Positions 7,506 through 17,082 of a DNA stretch of 39,139 bases are shown piece after piece. The number at the start of each line of letters is the position of its first letter. The first letter of the stretch is position 1. A program made the position numbers and the translations under genes. This DNA is from VRUE01 sp963702575 (GTDB lineage Bacteria; Actinomycetota; Thermoleophilia; Solirubrobacterales; 70-9), in NCBI GenBank assembly GCA_963702575.1, contig CAVPCU010000009.1, positions 1-39,139 of the forward strand, written 5' to 3'. A model generated the notes under the pieces. The model ran no database searches. It saw only the letters and a program-made list of their open reading frames with translations, and had not been told where the DNA came from.

Positions 7506-8789
7506 GTGGACCTTCCCGGACCGTTCCCGGTCGGGCGCTACGCCCGCAAGCTGCAGGAGGAGCTGCGTCGGCGGGCGCGGGTGCTGCTGGTCGGCGAGGT
7601 GACCGGCGTCTCGCGCAGCAAGGTGCAGGCCTACTTCGAGCTGCGCGACGCCGAGGGCGCGGTCCCCTGCGCGATCTGGCTCGACGACCTGGAGCGGGCC
7701 GGCCTGCCGGAGGGCGGGCTGCGCGACGGCGCCGAAGTCGTGATCGCCGGCGGGCCCGACTACTACCCCGGCGGCGGGCAGGCTTCGCCGAGCTTTGCCT
7801 TCCGCGCCACCCACGTCCGGCTCGCCGGCGAGGGCGACCTGCTGGCGCGGCTGAAGGCGCTGCGCGAGCAGCTTCGCGCCGAGGGCCTGTTCGAGCTGCA
7901 GAAGCAGCTCGCGCGGCCGTTGCTGCCGAAGACGATCGGCGTGGTGACGGCCGAGTCGGGCGCGGCGCGCCGCGACCTGCTCGCCGGGCTGCGCCGCCGC
8001 GGCTGGGCCGGCACCGTCGTCTGGGCCTTCGCCCCGGTGCAGGACCGCCGCGCGGCGCCGGCGATCGCCGCGGCGATCCAGGATCTCGCCGCGCGGCCCG
8101 AGGTCGAGGCGATCGTCGTCGCCCGCGGCGGCGGCAGCCTCGCCGACCTCTGGGCCTTCTGCGACGAGACCCTCTGCCGGACCGTGGCGATGTTGCGCGT
8201 GCCGGTGATCAGCGCGGTCGGCCACGAGCGCGACTCGACCCTGATCGACGACGTCGCCGCGGTCGCCTGCTCGACCCCGACCCACGCCGCCGAGGCGGCG
8301 GTGCCGCTGGACTGCGCCGCCGCGCGCGAGGGGTTGGAGCGCTGCGCCGCCTCGCTTCAGCGGGCCGGCGAGGGCGCGGTCGGCGTCCGCAGTCGCCACC
8401 TGGTGGCCCTGGCGCACGGTCCCGGGCGCGCCCTGCGCCGCGAGCGGACGGTGCTCAACCAGAAGATCCGCGAGGTGCGCGCTGCCTCCGAGCGCGGTCT
8501 CGGCGAGCGCCGCTACTTTCAGCGCCGCCTCGCCCTCCTCGTCCTCGAGCGCGCCGCGCGGCGCGCCGCCGGGGCGGAAGCGAACACTCGCCGCGAGGCC
8601 CTGCGGCGGGCCGAGGTCGCCTTCCGCGCCCACGATCCCGAGCGCACCCTGGAGCGCGGCTACGCGCTCGCCGAGGACGCCGGGGGAGAGCCGGTGACCA
8701 GCGCCGCCGCCGCGGTCGCCGCCGGCCGCGTCAGACTGCGCTTCGCCGACGGGCGAGTAAATGCGGAGGTGGGGGAAGTTGAGCGATAG
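7506..8789 (+). CDS. xseA: Exodeoxyribonuclease VII large subunit
   Basis: The large, catalytic subunit of exonuclease VII, which degrades single-stranded DNA to oligonucleotides. 427 residues: an N-terminal OB fold (about 8-105), then the XseA catalytic domain with IGVVTAESGAARRDLL, VVARGGGSLADLWAFCDE and ISAVGHERDSTLIDDVA, which are the invariant segments, then a long coiled-coil region and a C-terminal small beta domain (ERTLERGYALAED). The start is GTG 7506. The 3' end overlaps xseB, so translation is probably coupled. Confidence 0.96.
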   Translation: MDLPGPFPVGRYARKLQEELRRRARVLLVGEVTGVSRSKVQAYFELRDAEGAVPCAIWLDDLERAGLPEGGLRDGAEVVIAGGPDYYPGGGQASPSFAFRATHVRLAGEGDLLARLKALREQLRAEGLFELQKQLARPLLPKTIGVVTAESGAARRDLLAGLRRRGWAGTVVWAFAPVQDRRAAPAIAAAIQDLAARPEVEAIVVARGGGSLADLWAFCDETLCRTVAMLRVPVISAVGHERDSTLIDDVAAVACSTPTHAAEAAVPLDCAAAREGLERCAASLQRAGEGAVGVRSRHLVALAHGPGRALRRERTVLNQKIREVRAASERGLGERRYFQRRLALLVLERAARRAAGAEANTRREALRRAEVAFRAHDPERTLERGYALAEDAGGEPVTSAAAAVAAGRVRLRFADGRVNAEVGEVER

Positions 8790-9003
8790 ACCCGACAGCT
8801 ACGAGAGCGCCGTCGAGCGGCTCGAGGAGATCATCGACCGGCTCGACTCCGGCCAGGCCGGCCTGCGCGAGACGCTCGAGCTCTGCCGCGAGGGCCGCGG
8901 CCTGGTCGAGTACTGCGCCGCCGAGCTCGACGCTGTCAGCGCCGGCCTGCAGGAGTTGCGGCTAGACGAGCTCGCGGCCAGACTGGAGCAGAGCTCCACT
9001 TAG
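8761..9003 (+). CDS. xseB: Exodeoxyribonuclease VII small subunit
   Basis: 80 residues with the XseB signature: SYESAVERLEEIIDRLDSG, then a second helix with LELCREGRGLVEYC. XseB helices coat the coiled coil of XseA to form the holoenzyme. ATG 8761 overlaps xseA by 29 bp; TTG 8779 is an alternative start (74 residues) with a purine-rich stretch just upstream. The stop (9001-9003) overlaps the stop of the convergent addA-like gene. Confidence 0.93.
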   Translation: MRRWGKLSDRPDSYESAVERLEEIIDRLDSGQAGLRETLELCREGRGLVEYCAAELDAVSAGLQELRLDELAARLEQSST

Positions 9004-12000
9004 GTCGCCTCGGGCCCCGAGCAGAGGCGGCCTAGCGCCGGACAGCCGTCGCATAGCGCCCAGCCGCGGCGCTCTGGCGGGGCGGGGACGAACTCGCCGG
9101 CGGCGATGCGCTCGATCGTCTCTCGCAGCCGCCGCCGTCCAGCCTCCATCTCGGCGCCGCCGAGGGTGGCGAGGACCGGCTCGTCGGGGCGCTCGAGGAA
9201 GACGTAGGCGACCTCGACCGCGGGAACGGCGCGGGCGGCGGCGACGGCGAGCGCGTAGACGTCGCGCTGCACCTCGTAGCGACGGGCGCGCTCGGCGGGG
9301 GCGCCGCCGTCGAGGCGGTCGGTCTTGTAGTCGACGACCAGCGGCGCCTCCTCCGGCCGCTCGACCAGGAGGTCGATCGAGCCGCGCAGCACGGTCCCGG
9401 AGACGTCGAGCAGCAGCGGCGCCTCGGCGCGGACGGCGGTGCCGGCGGCGCGGATCCGTTCGTCCAGCAGGGCCGAGCCGAGCCAGGCACGGACCGGCTC
9501 GAGCACCTCGTCGGCAATTCCCTGCTGGGCGCCGTCGAGCCCCGCGGCGACGGCGTGGCGGCGTACCAGCTCGGCATCCGGCTCGCGCCACCCGTTCGCC
9601 TGGCTCCACTCGAGCAGCGAGTGCACGGCTGCGCCCCGGGCGACCCCCGCCCCGCTTGCGGCAGCGCTTTGAGTCGCATAGCGGTTCGAATCGCTACCGG
9701 AAGCTCCCAGGCCGAGCACGCGCTCGGCGTAGAAGCGGTAGGCGCAGGCCTCATACGCGCCGATCGCGGTGTAGGAGAGGGGGCGGTTGGGGACGGCCGG
9801 CGGGCGCCGCTCGACCAGCGGCGCCGGGCCGCCGCCTATCTCGGCTGCTGGCGCCGGCTCCGAGCGCCGTGCGGTCAGCTCGGCGGCCCGCTCGGGCGAG
9901 GCGAGGTTGGCCCGCACGGCGATCTCGGCCGGCGCGAAGCTCGCGGCGAGGCCGGGGCGAGGCTGCGGCGCCGGCACGGCGACGGTCGAGTCCCGTTCGC
10001 GGTCGATGCCGAAGGCGTCGACGATCCGCTCGACCACGGGCGTTCGCAGCGTCGTCTCGCCACTCGGCTCGGGCTTGACGACCCCGCTCAGCAGCAGCCG
10101 CTCGCGCGCCCGCGTCGCCGCGACGTGGAAGAGCCGCAGCTCCTCCTCGGCGTCGCGCCGCCGGCCCTCCTCGCGCAGCTCGGCGTAGTCGTAGAGGTTG
10201 ATCGAGGCGGCTCCGAGGCGGCGCAGCTGGAGGCCGACCCGCGCCGCCTCGCCCTCCCGTCCGATCGACAGCAGCGGCGTGCCCGACCCGGCCAGCAGGC
10301 TGCGCGCCAGGTCCGGCACGGCGACGACGTCGAACTCCAGGCCCTTGGCGCTGTGCACGGTCATGATCCGCACCCCGTCGTGGCCCTCGATCGCGGTCGC
10401 CGCCTGGGCGTCGGCGTCGGCCTCCGAGCGGGCGGCGAGGAAGTCGAGCAGGCCGCGCAGGTCGCGCCCCTCGCGCGACTCGAACTCGGCGGCCAGCCGC
10501 ATCAGCTTGCGCACGTTGGCGAAGCGCGCCTCGCCCGCCGGCCGCATCAGCACGGCGAGGTCGTACCCGGTGGCGGCGACGGCGGCGTCGATCAGCTCCG
10601 CCAGCGGCAGTCGCGGCGCCCGCTCGCGCAGCTCGGCGTGCGCCGCGGCGAAGCGGCGCAGGCGCTCCAGCTCACCCGCCGGTATCCGCTCCAGCGCCGC
10701 GGGCTCCTCCAGCTCGGCCTCGTCGAAGCCGGCGACCCGCTCGACCGCCGGCCAGACGTGGCGCCGCGGCCCCGCGGCGGAGCGCAGCAGCCAGAGCGTG
10801 TCCGGGGACACGCCGCAGGCGGGCGAGGCGAGGGCGCCGAACAGCGCCTCGTCGTCGAGCGGGTTGGCGATCGTCGCCAGCAGCGCGCAGACATCGGCGA
10901 CCTGCTGCTGGGACCAGTAGCCGCGGCCGCCGACGACGTAGGGACGCAGCCCGGCGCGCCCGAGCGAGTCCTCGTGGGCGTCGAGGTTGGTGAAGGCGCG
11001 CAGGAGGACGACCATGCTGCCGCGCTCGACCCCGCCGTCGGCGAGCTCGCGCAGGCGCGTCGCGAGGAAGCGGGCCTCGGCGAGCGCGCTGGGCGCGGTG
11101 CGGGCGTCGACCCCGGGCTCGAGGTCGACCCCCGGTGCGTCCCAGCCCTCGCGGCCGGTGAGCAGCAGCTCGACCGCGGCGCCGTCTCCGGCCGGGGCGT
11201 CCCCCGGCGCGGCGCCGACGCGAAGCGGCCGGTAGGTGTCGCCGAGCAGGCGTTCGCCGATCGCGTTGACGGCGCCGATCAGCGCCGGGCGCGAGCGGAA
11301 GTTGCCGCTCAGGGCGAGCGCCTCGGAGCGCGGATCGGCCGCGATCGCGTCGCGCTGCTCGCGGAACACGTCGAGGTCGGCGTGGCGGAAGCCGTAGATC
11401 GATTGCAGCTCGTCGCCGACGACCAGCAGCTCGCAGCGCGGGCCGTGCAGGGCCTCGATCAGCCGTAGCTGGAGGCGGTTGGTGTCCTGGAACTCGTCGA
11501 CGAGGATCTGGCTGAAGCGCTGCCGGTAGGCGGCGCCCAGCTCGGTGCCCTCGAGCAGGCTGACGGCGAGGATCTGCAGGTCCTCGAAGTCGAGGCCGCC
11601 CCGCCGCTCCTTGGCGGCGGCGAAGCGAGCCGAGAAAAGCTCCAGCAGCTCGGCGAGATGGCGGTAGGACTCGCCGCCCTCGCCCGCCTCGGCGGTGCGG
11701 GCGACGGCGGCCTCGATCGCCTCGCGGTAGGCCGCCATCGCCTTTGCCGAGCCGGTGCTGCGCAGGCTCGCCAGCTGGTCGAGGGACGGCGGGGCGCCGC
11801 TCGGCGGCGGGAGGGTCTCGACCGCGCGCTCGAGCAGCTCGCGGCCGGAGCCGGAAGGCTTGGACTCGGCCAGCGCCCCCGCGGCGCCCCCCGCCGCCCG
11901 CCGCAGCGCCCCCTCGACGTCCGGCTCGGGCGGCTCGGGCAGTCGCGGCGCGGCCAGGCCGCGGCTGCGCAGCTCGGCGTGGGCGCCGGCGACGATCGCC

Positions 12001-12494
12001 CGCAGCCCGCCGATGCCGTACGCGGCCAGGGTGCGCTCGCGCGCGTCCCCTCCCGGCGCGAGGAAGTCCTCCAGCGCCGCCTCGAAGGCCTCGGCGGCGA
12101 TCCGCGCGGCCTCCGGCGCGTCGAGCACGCGGAAGCCGGGATCGACGCCGGCGGCGACGGGGTGGCCGGCGAGCAGCCGGTTGCAGAAGCCGTGGATCGT
12201 CGTCACCCAGGCGGCGCCGATCCCGGCAAGCAGCTCCTGTGCTTGTCCGGAACCGCCCTCGGCGCGGCGTCCGAGCTCGGCCCGGATGCGCTCGCGCAGC
12301 TCCGCCGCGGCGCGGTCGGTGAAGGTGAAGGCGAGGACCGTGTCGGGCGAGAGCCCGTCGTCGCAGACGAGCCGGCAGTAGCGCTGGACCATCGTCCCGG
12401 TCTTGCCGGTGCCGGCGCCGGCCTCGACCAGCACCCGGCGGCCGCTCGCGGCGATCGCCGCCTCCTGCTCGGGGGTGGGCGTGCGCCCGCTCAC
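9000..12494 (-). CDS. addA: AddA/AdnB-type UvrD helicase with RecB-like nuclease domain
   Basis: The motor subunit of a double-strand-break resection complex; 1164 residues. The SF1A helicase has Walker A at G26-T32 (GAGTGKT), motif FTFTDRAAAELRERI, Walker B VDEFQDTN, and MTVHSAKGLEFDVV. The C-terminal PD-(D/E)XK nuclease shows a conserved His in HSLLEWSQ, Asp in GSIDLLVER, and VVDYKTDR, followed by the QRDVYALAV helix. Four cysteines fit an Fe-S cluster: one in YEACAYRFY at the start of the nuclease domain and C1148, C1151, C1158 at the C-terminus. GTG 12494 overlaps the addB-like stop by 4 bp, so the two are translationally coupled. It resembles both AddA and mycobacterial Adn subunits; the name is therefore approximate. 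Confidence 0.9.
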   Translation of the reverse strand: MSGRTPTPEQEAAIAASGRRVLVEAGAGTGKTGTMVQRYCRLVCDDGLSPDTVLAFTFTDRAAAELRERIRAELGRRAEGGSGQAQELLAGIGAAWVTTIHGFCNRLLAGHPVAAGVDPGFRVLDAPEAARIAAEAFEAALEDFLAPGGDARERTLAAYGIGGLRAIVAGAHAELRSRGLAAPRLPEPPEPDVEGALRRAAGGAAGALAESKPSGSGRELLERAVETLPPPSGAPPSLDQLASLRSTGSAKAMAAYREAIEAAVARTAEAGEGGESYRHLAELLELFSARFAAAKERRGGLDFEDLQILAVSLLEGTELGAAYRQRFSQILVDEFQDTNRLQLRLIEALHGPRCELLVVGDELQSIYGFRHADLDVFREQRDAIAADPRSEALALSGNFRSRPALIGAVNAIGERLLGDTYRPLRVGAAPGDAPAGDGAAVELLLTGREGWDAPGVDLEPGVDARTAPSALAEARFLATRLRELADGGVERGSMVVLLRAFTNLDAHEDSLGRAGLRPYVVGGRGYWSQQQVADVCALLATIANPLDDEALFGALASPACGVSPDTLWLLRSAAGPRRHVWPAVERVAGFDEAELEEPAALERIPAGELERLRRFAAAHAELRERAPRLPLAELIDAAVAATGYDLAVLMRPAGEARFANVRKLMRLAAEFESREGRDLRGLLDFLAARSEADADAQAATAIEGHDGVRIMTVHSAKGLEFDVVAVPDLARSLLAGSGTPLLSIGREGEAARVGLQLRRLGAASINLYDYAELREEGRRRDAEEELRLFHVAATRARERLLLSGVVKPEPSGETTLRTPVVERIVDAFGIDRERDSTVAVPAPQPRPGLAASFAPAEIAVRANLASPERAAELTARRSEPAPAAEIGGGPAPLVERRPPAVPNRPLSYTAIGAYEACAYRFYAERVLGLGASGSDSNRYATQSAAASGAGVARGAAVHSLLEWSQANGWREPDAELVRRHAVAAGLDGAQQGIADEVLEPVRAWLGSALLDERIRAAGTAVRAEAPLLLDVSGTVLRGSIDLLVERPEEAPLVVDYKTDRLDGGAPAERARRYEVQRDVYALAVAAARAVPAVEVAYVFLERPDEPVLATLGGAEMEAGRRRLRETIERIAAGEFVPAPPERRGWALCDGCPALGRLCSGPEAT

Positions 12495-15445
12495 TCCTCC
12501 CCTTCCTCCTCGCGCGGCTCGACCGGGGCGCGGTCGCGCCGGCAGATCGGCGCGAACTCGCAGAATGGGGGGCAGACGCCGTGTCCGCGCAGGCCGGCGC
12601 GCGGGCCGGGGTCGCGGCGGATGTCGCCGCGCCGCATGCGGGCGACGATCTCACCGGCGCGGCGGCGGGCGTCGTCGAGCATCTCCTCGAAGCCGGCGCG
12701 GTCGACCACGTCGGTGCGCGAGAGGCCGTAGCCCGCCAGCTCGGCCGCCGCCTCCTCGAGGACGACGCCGCGCGGCCGCCGCGAGGAGGTGCCGCGCAAC
12801 GGGTGGTAGAGGCCGCCGACCGGCTCCTCGCCCCATAGCTCCGCCACCGCGATCAGGTAGAGCTGCAGCTGCAGCTTCGCCTCCTCCTCGAGCTTCTCGC
12901 GGGAGGTGACCCGGCCGGAGAGCTTGTAGTCGACGACGAGCGCTTGGCCGGCGCCGTCGCGGTCGACCCGGTCGATCGCCCCGTGCAATCCCCAGCCGTC
13001 GATCGCCAGCGCCGGCTTCGCGTTCCCATCCTCCTCGCCGAAGCGCGCCTCCAGCAGCCACGGCTCGAAGGCGCCGCCCGGCCGCGCCGCCTCCTCGCCG
13101 AGGAAGCGCTCGAGCAGGCCGGCGACGCGGCGGACGATCGCCCGCTCGGCCGGGTGGTCGCCGAGCTCGCGCTCCGCCGCCTGCTCGCCGAGCAGCTCGT
13201 GGCCGCGGGCGGTCCAGGCGGCGAGCGAGGAGGCGGAGGGGAGGGACTCGCCGCCCGGCCGCTCGGCGTAGAGGCGCTCGAGGACCGCGTGCATCAGGCC
13301 GCCCTGGATCAGCGGCTCGGGGACGGGGTCGAGCGGCTGGGGGTCGAGCTCGTGCGAGACGAACCAGCGGTAGGAGCAGAGGTCGAAGCCCTCGAGGGTG
13401 GTGCCGCCGTAGGCGGGAACGGCGCCGAGGGCGTCGATCACCGCCGGGTTGGAGAGCGGTCCCGGCGCCCGCGTGGCCTGCTCGGTCGCGCGGGCCCGGG
13501 CCAGCTCCTCCTCGGAGATCGCTCCGTGGCGCGGCAGGCGGATCTCGGTCAGGTCGCGGACCTGGGTCAACTCCGCCTCGAGCTCCTCCCTGGAGCCGTC
13601 GGGGGCGGGCTCGAGCAGGCGGAGGACGTCGTCGAGGAGCGGCGAGCGGGGTTCGGCGCCGCCGTTCTCGTCGCTGTCGCGCCAGGAGAGGAAGAGGCGA
13701 CGGCGGGGCAGGGCGAGGCAGGCGTGGAAGAGGTAGCGCTCCTCGGCGTCGACGTCGCGGCGCGGCGCGAGGCCGAGCGAGCCCCGCTGGGGCTCGGAGA
13801 GGAAGAGGTCGCCGCCGCGGTCGCGCCGCGGGAACTCGCCGTCCTGCAGCGAGGCGACGAAGACGTGGTCGAAGCGGGCGGCGCGCAGCCGGTAGGGGCT
13901 GGCGATCCGCACGCGACCCTCGACCGGGCCGCTCCAGACCCGCAGGCGGAGCTGCTCGATCGTCGCCGCGAGCCGCCCGGGGGGCGGCGCCAGGCCGGCC
14001 GCCTCGACCAGGTCGGCGAGCGCGGCGGAGATCTCCGCCGCGGCGCGCAGCTCGAGGCCGTCTCCCGGCCCGGGGCGGGGCCCGTCGCCCTCGCCGCGCA
14101 GCGGCCGCGCCGCCATCGTCCTCGCCAGGCGGCCGACGGCGCCGGCGAGGTCGGCGGCGTCGGCGGCCTCCTCGCGGATCCGCGCGACGTCGTGGGGGAG
14201 GTCCTCGTAGCGCTCCTCCCACAGCTCCAGCGTCGCCGCGGCGCTGCGCACGCGCCGCCGCCGCAGCGCCCGCTCGAACCAGTCGACCCGGTCCGCCGGC
14301 ACCCCGGAGGGCCCGCGCAGGAAGCGCAGCAGATCGGCCGCCGTGCCCTCGCCGAGGACGGCGGCGAGCAGCGCCAGCAGGGTCCCGCCGACGGCGGTGC
14401 TCGCCACCGGCAGCTCGGCCTCGAGCGCCGTGGCGATGCCGTAGGACTCGAGCACCGAGGCGATCAGCGGCCCGCGCCGCGCCGGGTCGCGCAGGGCGAT
14501 CGCGATCCCCTCCGGCTCCTCGCCGGCGGCGAGGAGCCGGGCGGCCTCGGCGCCGATCGCCTCGGCCTCGCCGCGCGCCCCGGCCGAGCGCAGGATCGCC
14601 AGCGAGGCGTCCGCCGGGCGCCTCGCTGGCCGGGCGGCGCCGAGGTTGCGCTCGAGGTGGAAGAGCAGGGGGGAGGCGGTGTTGTCCGGGTCGGGATCGG
14701 TCGCGGTCTCCTCCTCGACGCCGATCTCGCGCAGCTGCGCGAGCAGGCCGGCGCGCGCGGCGAGCGCCCCGTTTCCCTCCTCGTAGGGCAGGGCGACGGT
14801 CACTTCGGCCGCCGCGGCCAGCGCGCGGATCAGCTCGAGCTGGTTGCGGGTCAGGTCGTCGAGCCCGTAGAGGAACACCGGGCGCTCCCAGAAGCCGCCG
14901 GGGTCGCCCAGCAGCTCGACCGCCCGCCGCGCGACCCCGTGCGCATCGCCGCGGCCGAGGCGGTCGCGCACCTCGGCGTAGCCGGCGAAGAGGGTCGCCA
15001 GGTCGCCGAGGTAGGCCGAGCCCTCGAGCGTCCCCGCCACGGCCTCGACGTCGGCCGGCTCCAGGCCCGCCGCCTGCAGCTCGCCGAGTAGCCGCTCGAA
15101 GGCGGGGGCGAAGCCGGGCCGGGCGGCGGAGGCGCGCAGCGGCCCGAGCCGGCCCTGCCGCTCGGAGATCGCCAGCGAGACCGCGCGCAGCCGCTGCACC
15201 GGCGTCAGCTCGGTCGCGGGGGGCTCGCCGCCCGCCGTCGCCACCTCGCGGAAGAGCCCGCCGAAGGTCGTCACCGTGCCGCCGAGGGCGGCGCCCCCCT
15301 CGCACAGCTCGCGCTCGAAGGAGTAGACGTCGTCGACGTTGGGGACGACGAGGAGCGGGCCGCGTTCCAGGGCAGCGGTGAACCGCCGGCGAATCAGGCC
15401 GGCGCGGCCGGAGTTCGGCGGTCCGTGGATGAGGTTCAGCGGCAT
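12491..15445 (-). CDS. addB: AddB-like helicase/nuclease subunit with Fe-S cysteines
   Basis: The partner subunit of the recombination helicase-nuclease; 984 residues. The N-terminal ATPase is degenerate (LIHGPPNSGRAGLI instead of a Lys-containing Walker A), as in AddB, where this half recognises DNA and does not drive unwinding. The C-terminal nuclease has LMHAVLERLY (His), GAIDRVDRD (Asp) and VVDYKLSG (Asp, Lys). Fe-S ligands are the Cys in FDLCSYRWF and C958, C962, C968 at the C-terminus, matching AddB, although the first spacing is Cx3C rather than the usual Cx2C. ATG 15445 begins directly with the beta-strand before the P-loop. It is first in a two-gene operon and divergent from the gene at 15534. 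Confidence 0.88.
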   Translation of the reverse strand: MPLNLIHGPPNSGRAGLIRRRFTAALERGPLLVVPNVDDVYSFERELCEGGAALGGTVTTFGGLFREVATAGGEPPATELTPVQRLRAVSLAISERQGRLGPLRASAARPGFAPAFERLLGELQAAGLEPADVEAVAGTLEGSAYLGDLATLFAGYAEVRDRLGRGDAHGVARRAVELLGDPGGFWERPVFLYGLDDLTRNQLELIRALAAAAEVTVALPYEEGNGALAARAGLLAQLREIGVEEETATDPDPDNTASPLLFHLERNLGAARPARRPADASLAILRSAGARGEAEAIGAEAARLLAAGEEPEGIAIALRDPARRGPLIASVLESYGIATALEAELPVASTAVGGTLLALLAAVLGEGTAADLLRFLRGPSGVPADRVDWFERALRRRRVRSAAATLELWEERYEDLPHDVARIREEAADAADLAGAVGRLARTMAARPLRGEGDGPRPGPGDGLELRAAAEISAALADLVEAAGLAPPPGRLAATIEQLRLRVWSGPVEGRVRIASPYRLRAARFDHVFVASLQDGEFPRRDRGGDLFLSEPQRGSLGLAPRRDVDAEERYLFHACLALPRRRLFLSWRDSDENGGAEPRSPLLDDVLRLLEPAPDGSREELEAELTQVRDLTEIRLPRHGAISEEELARARATEQATRAPGPLSNPAVIDALGAVPAYGGTTLEGFDLCSYRWFVSHELDPQPLDPVPEPLIQGGLMHAVLERLYAERPGGESLPSASSLAAWTARGHELLGEQAAERELGDHPAERAIVRRVAGLLERFLGEEAARPGGAFEPWLLEARFGEEDGNAKPALAIDGWGLHGAIDRVDRDGAGQALVVDYKLSGRVTSREKLEEEAKLQLQLYLIAVAELWGEEPVGGLYHPLRGTSSRRPRGVVLEEAAAELAGYGLSRTDVVDRAGFEEMLDDARRRAGEIVARMRRGDIRRDPGPRAGLRGHGVCPPFCEFAPICRRDRAPVEPREEEGEE

Positions 15446-15533
15446 CGCGGCAAGCGGTCCAGCATAGGTCGCAAATCGGGGGATTCCGCCGTTGCTTTGC
15501 CGTCTACCGCCCTCTCTAGATTGGCCCCAGCGA

Positions 15534-15989
15534 ATGTCCCTCTGCTTCGTAGACCCGGCCGACGCGATCCGCGCGATCTCCGACTCGATCGGTCGCGAGG
15601 CGCGCCGCCAGCTGCTCGGCGAGGCGGTCCGCGCCTGGGTCGACGAGATCCCCGACGACGAGCTCGAGGTCCACTACGCCAAAGCCCTCTCCGAGCTCGA
15701 CGAGCACGACCTCTCGATGCTCGCCGCCTGGCACGGCTCGCTCGAGGCCGGCCAGCCGGTGCCCAACCGCGACTTCCTCATGGGCGCCTTCGGCTCGCTC
15801 GGCGAGAACCGGCGCGAGGCGCTCAAACTGGCCGCCGGCTTCCGCGGCGAGGAGGCGGTCGACTCCGGCGTCACCGAGGACGACGCGCTCGAGCTGGTCC
15901 TCGGCATGCTCTCCCCGCCCCGCCAGATGGAGCTCGCCGTAGAGGCAGTAGAGCTCTACGTCTGGGATCGAGCGGGATCTGAGAACTAA
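15534..15989 (+). CDS. Acidic helical hypothetical protein
   Basis: A 151-residue soluble protein rich in Glu, Asp, Ala and Leu, predicted mostly helical (AIRAISDSIGREARRQLLGE, LEVHYAKALSELDEHD, DALELVLGML). No catalytic motif or membrane segment is visible, and the family is not recognised. ATG 15534 is preferred; an upstream in-frame ATG at 15492 would add a tail that reads into the intergenic region shared with the divergent addB. It overlaps the convergent HAD gene by 4 bp at the stop codons. Confidence 0.7.
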   Translation: MSLCFVDPADAIRAISDSIGREARRQLLGEAVRAWVDEIPDDELEVHYAKALSELDEHDLSMLAAWHGSLEAGQPVPNRDFLMGAFGSLGENRREALKLAAGFRGEEAVDSGVTEDDALELVLGMLSPPRQMELAVEAVELYVWDRAGSEN

Positions 15990-16636
15990 CCACCCAGGGT
16001 GGCGCGGATCTCGGCGATCGCCTGGTCGTTGTCTTGGAAGTGGACGGCGGCGATGCCGGCCTTGCGGGCGCCCTCGCAGTTGACCTCGATGTCGTCGACG
16101 AAGAGGCACTGGTCGGGTGACATGCCGATCCGCTCGAGCGTGAGGGCGTAGATCCGCGATTCGGGCTTGCGGCAGCCGACGAAGCCGGAGTCGACGACGG
16201 TCTCGAAGATCTCGTCGACCGGTAGCATCGGGCGCCAGAGCGGCTCCCACTCGCGCACGTTGTTGGTCAGCATCGCCATCCGGTAGCCGGCCGCCTTCAG
16301 CTCGCGCATCAGCTCGATCATCGGCGGGTTGGGGTCGAGCGCCTCGAAGTAGATCTCTTTGAAGCGGTGCATCTCGGGCCGGTGGCCGAGCAGCGGCTCG
16401 AGGCTGTCGGTGAGCTGCTCGAGGAAGGCGACCTCCGTGATCTCGCCCCGCTCCATCTGGAACAGCGGGTTCTCGCCGCCGTTGGCCTCGGCCGCCGCCT
16501 GCATGCCCTTGCCGAGCACTTCGGTGGAGATCCCGGTGCGGTCCTGGAACGCCATGAACGACTGGATCAGCGGCGTCGTCAGCACGCCGCCGAAGTCGCT
16601 GATCACCGCATCGATCGCGCCGCCCCGCTCAGCCAC
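15986..16636 (-). CDS. HAD superfamily hydrolase, subfamily IA-like
   Basis: 216 residues. Motif I is ISDFGGVLTT, with nucleophile Asp14 but Gly at the +2 position where phosphatases usually carry the acid/base Asp; this DxGG form is common in YihX- and epoxide-hydrolase-like HADs. Motif II is AMLTNN, the motif III Lys lies in CRKPESRIY, and motif IV is FVDDIEVN. A helical cap lies between about 22 and 105. The substrate is unknown. GTG 16636 overlaps the upstream gene (stop 16629-16631) by 8 bp, so the two are probably translated together. Confidence 0.9.
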   Translation of the reverse strand: MAERGGAIDAVISDFGGVLTTPLIQSFMAFQDRTGISTEVLGKGMQAAAEANGGENPLFQMERGEITEVAFLEQLTDSLEPLLGHRPEMHRFKEIYFEALDPNPPMIELMRELKAAGYRMAMLTNNVREWEPLWRPMLPVDEIFETVVDSGFVGCRKPESRIYALTLERIGMSPDQCLFVDDIEVNCEGARKAGIAAVHFQDNDQAIAEIRATLGG

Positions 16637-17021
16637 CGGCCCGCACGATCTCGTAGTGGCCGAGGCCTTCGCGCCCCTCCAGCGCCCAGCGGAAGAAGGC
16701 GACCTGGGAGTCGAGGCCGCCGCGCTCCAGCCTGGCGGCGCTGATCAGCGTGCCGGCGCCGCGCAGCGGCTGCCCCTCCTCGTCGTCGAGCCACAGCTCC
16801 AGCGTCGCCCGCCGTTGCACGCCGTCCTCGCCGTACTCGGTCGAGAGCAGCGCCTCGGTTGCCTCCACGGGCGCGCCGTCGGGGCCGCAGAGCACCGCGG
16901 CGACGGTCTCCTCGCCGTGCCCGGACGCGCCCGGCGGCCGCACCGCGCTCAGCGCCAGCAGGCCGCCGTCGGAGAAGACGACCCCGATCGATCGCCGCTG
17001 GATCTCGCCCGGGTCGCTCAT
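16629..17021 (-). CDS. Hypothetical protein coupled to the HAD hydrolase gene
   Basis: 130 residues with alternating strands and no recognised domain. Segments such as IGVVFSDGGLLALSAVRPP, ATLELWLDDEEGQPL and AAGTLIS-like GAGTLISAARLERGG suggest a beta-sandwich. There is no signal peptide or membrane segment. Its last codons overlap the HAD start by 8 bp, the best hint of a shared function. ATG 17021 is the clear start, 61 bp from the divergent DUF59 gene. Confidence 0.7.
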   Translation of the reverse strand: MSDPGEIQRRSIGVVFSDGGLLALSAVRPPGASGHGEETVAAVLCGPDGAPVEATEALLSTEYGEDGVQRRATLELWLDDEEGQPLRGAGTLISAARLERGGLDSQVAFFRWALEGREGLGHYEIVRAGG

Positions 17022-17082
17022 CGGCCGCCAGATTAGTCGACACGCCCGCGGGCGGCCCCGGTGCGCCCGCTAGGCTGTTCGC

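Noticed and set aside
9555..15091. Very long open frames antisense to addA and addB (up to about 715 codons)
   Set aside because: They are Arg/Gly/Ala-rich, lack domains and ribosome binding sites, and mirror the third-position GC of the real genes; typical shadows in GC-rich DNA.
15425..15982. Alternative plus-strand frame overlapping the hypothetical gene at 15534
   Set aside because: Composition is Arg/Pro-rich; the 15534 frame has balanced acidic composition and a sensible start and stop.
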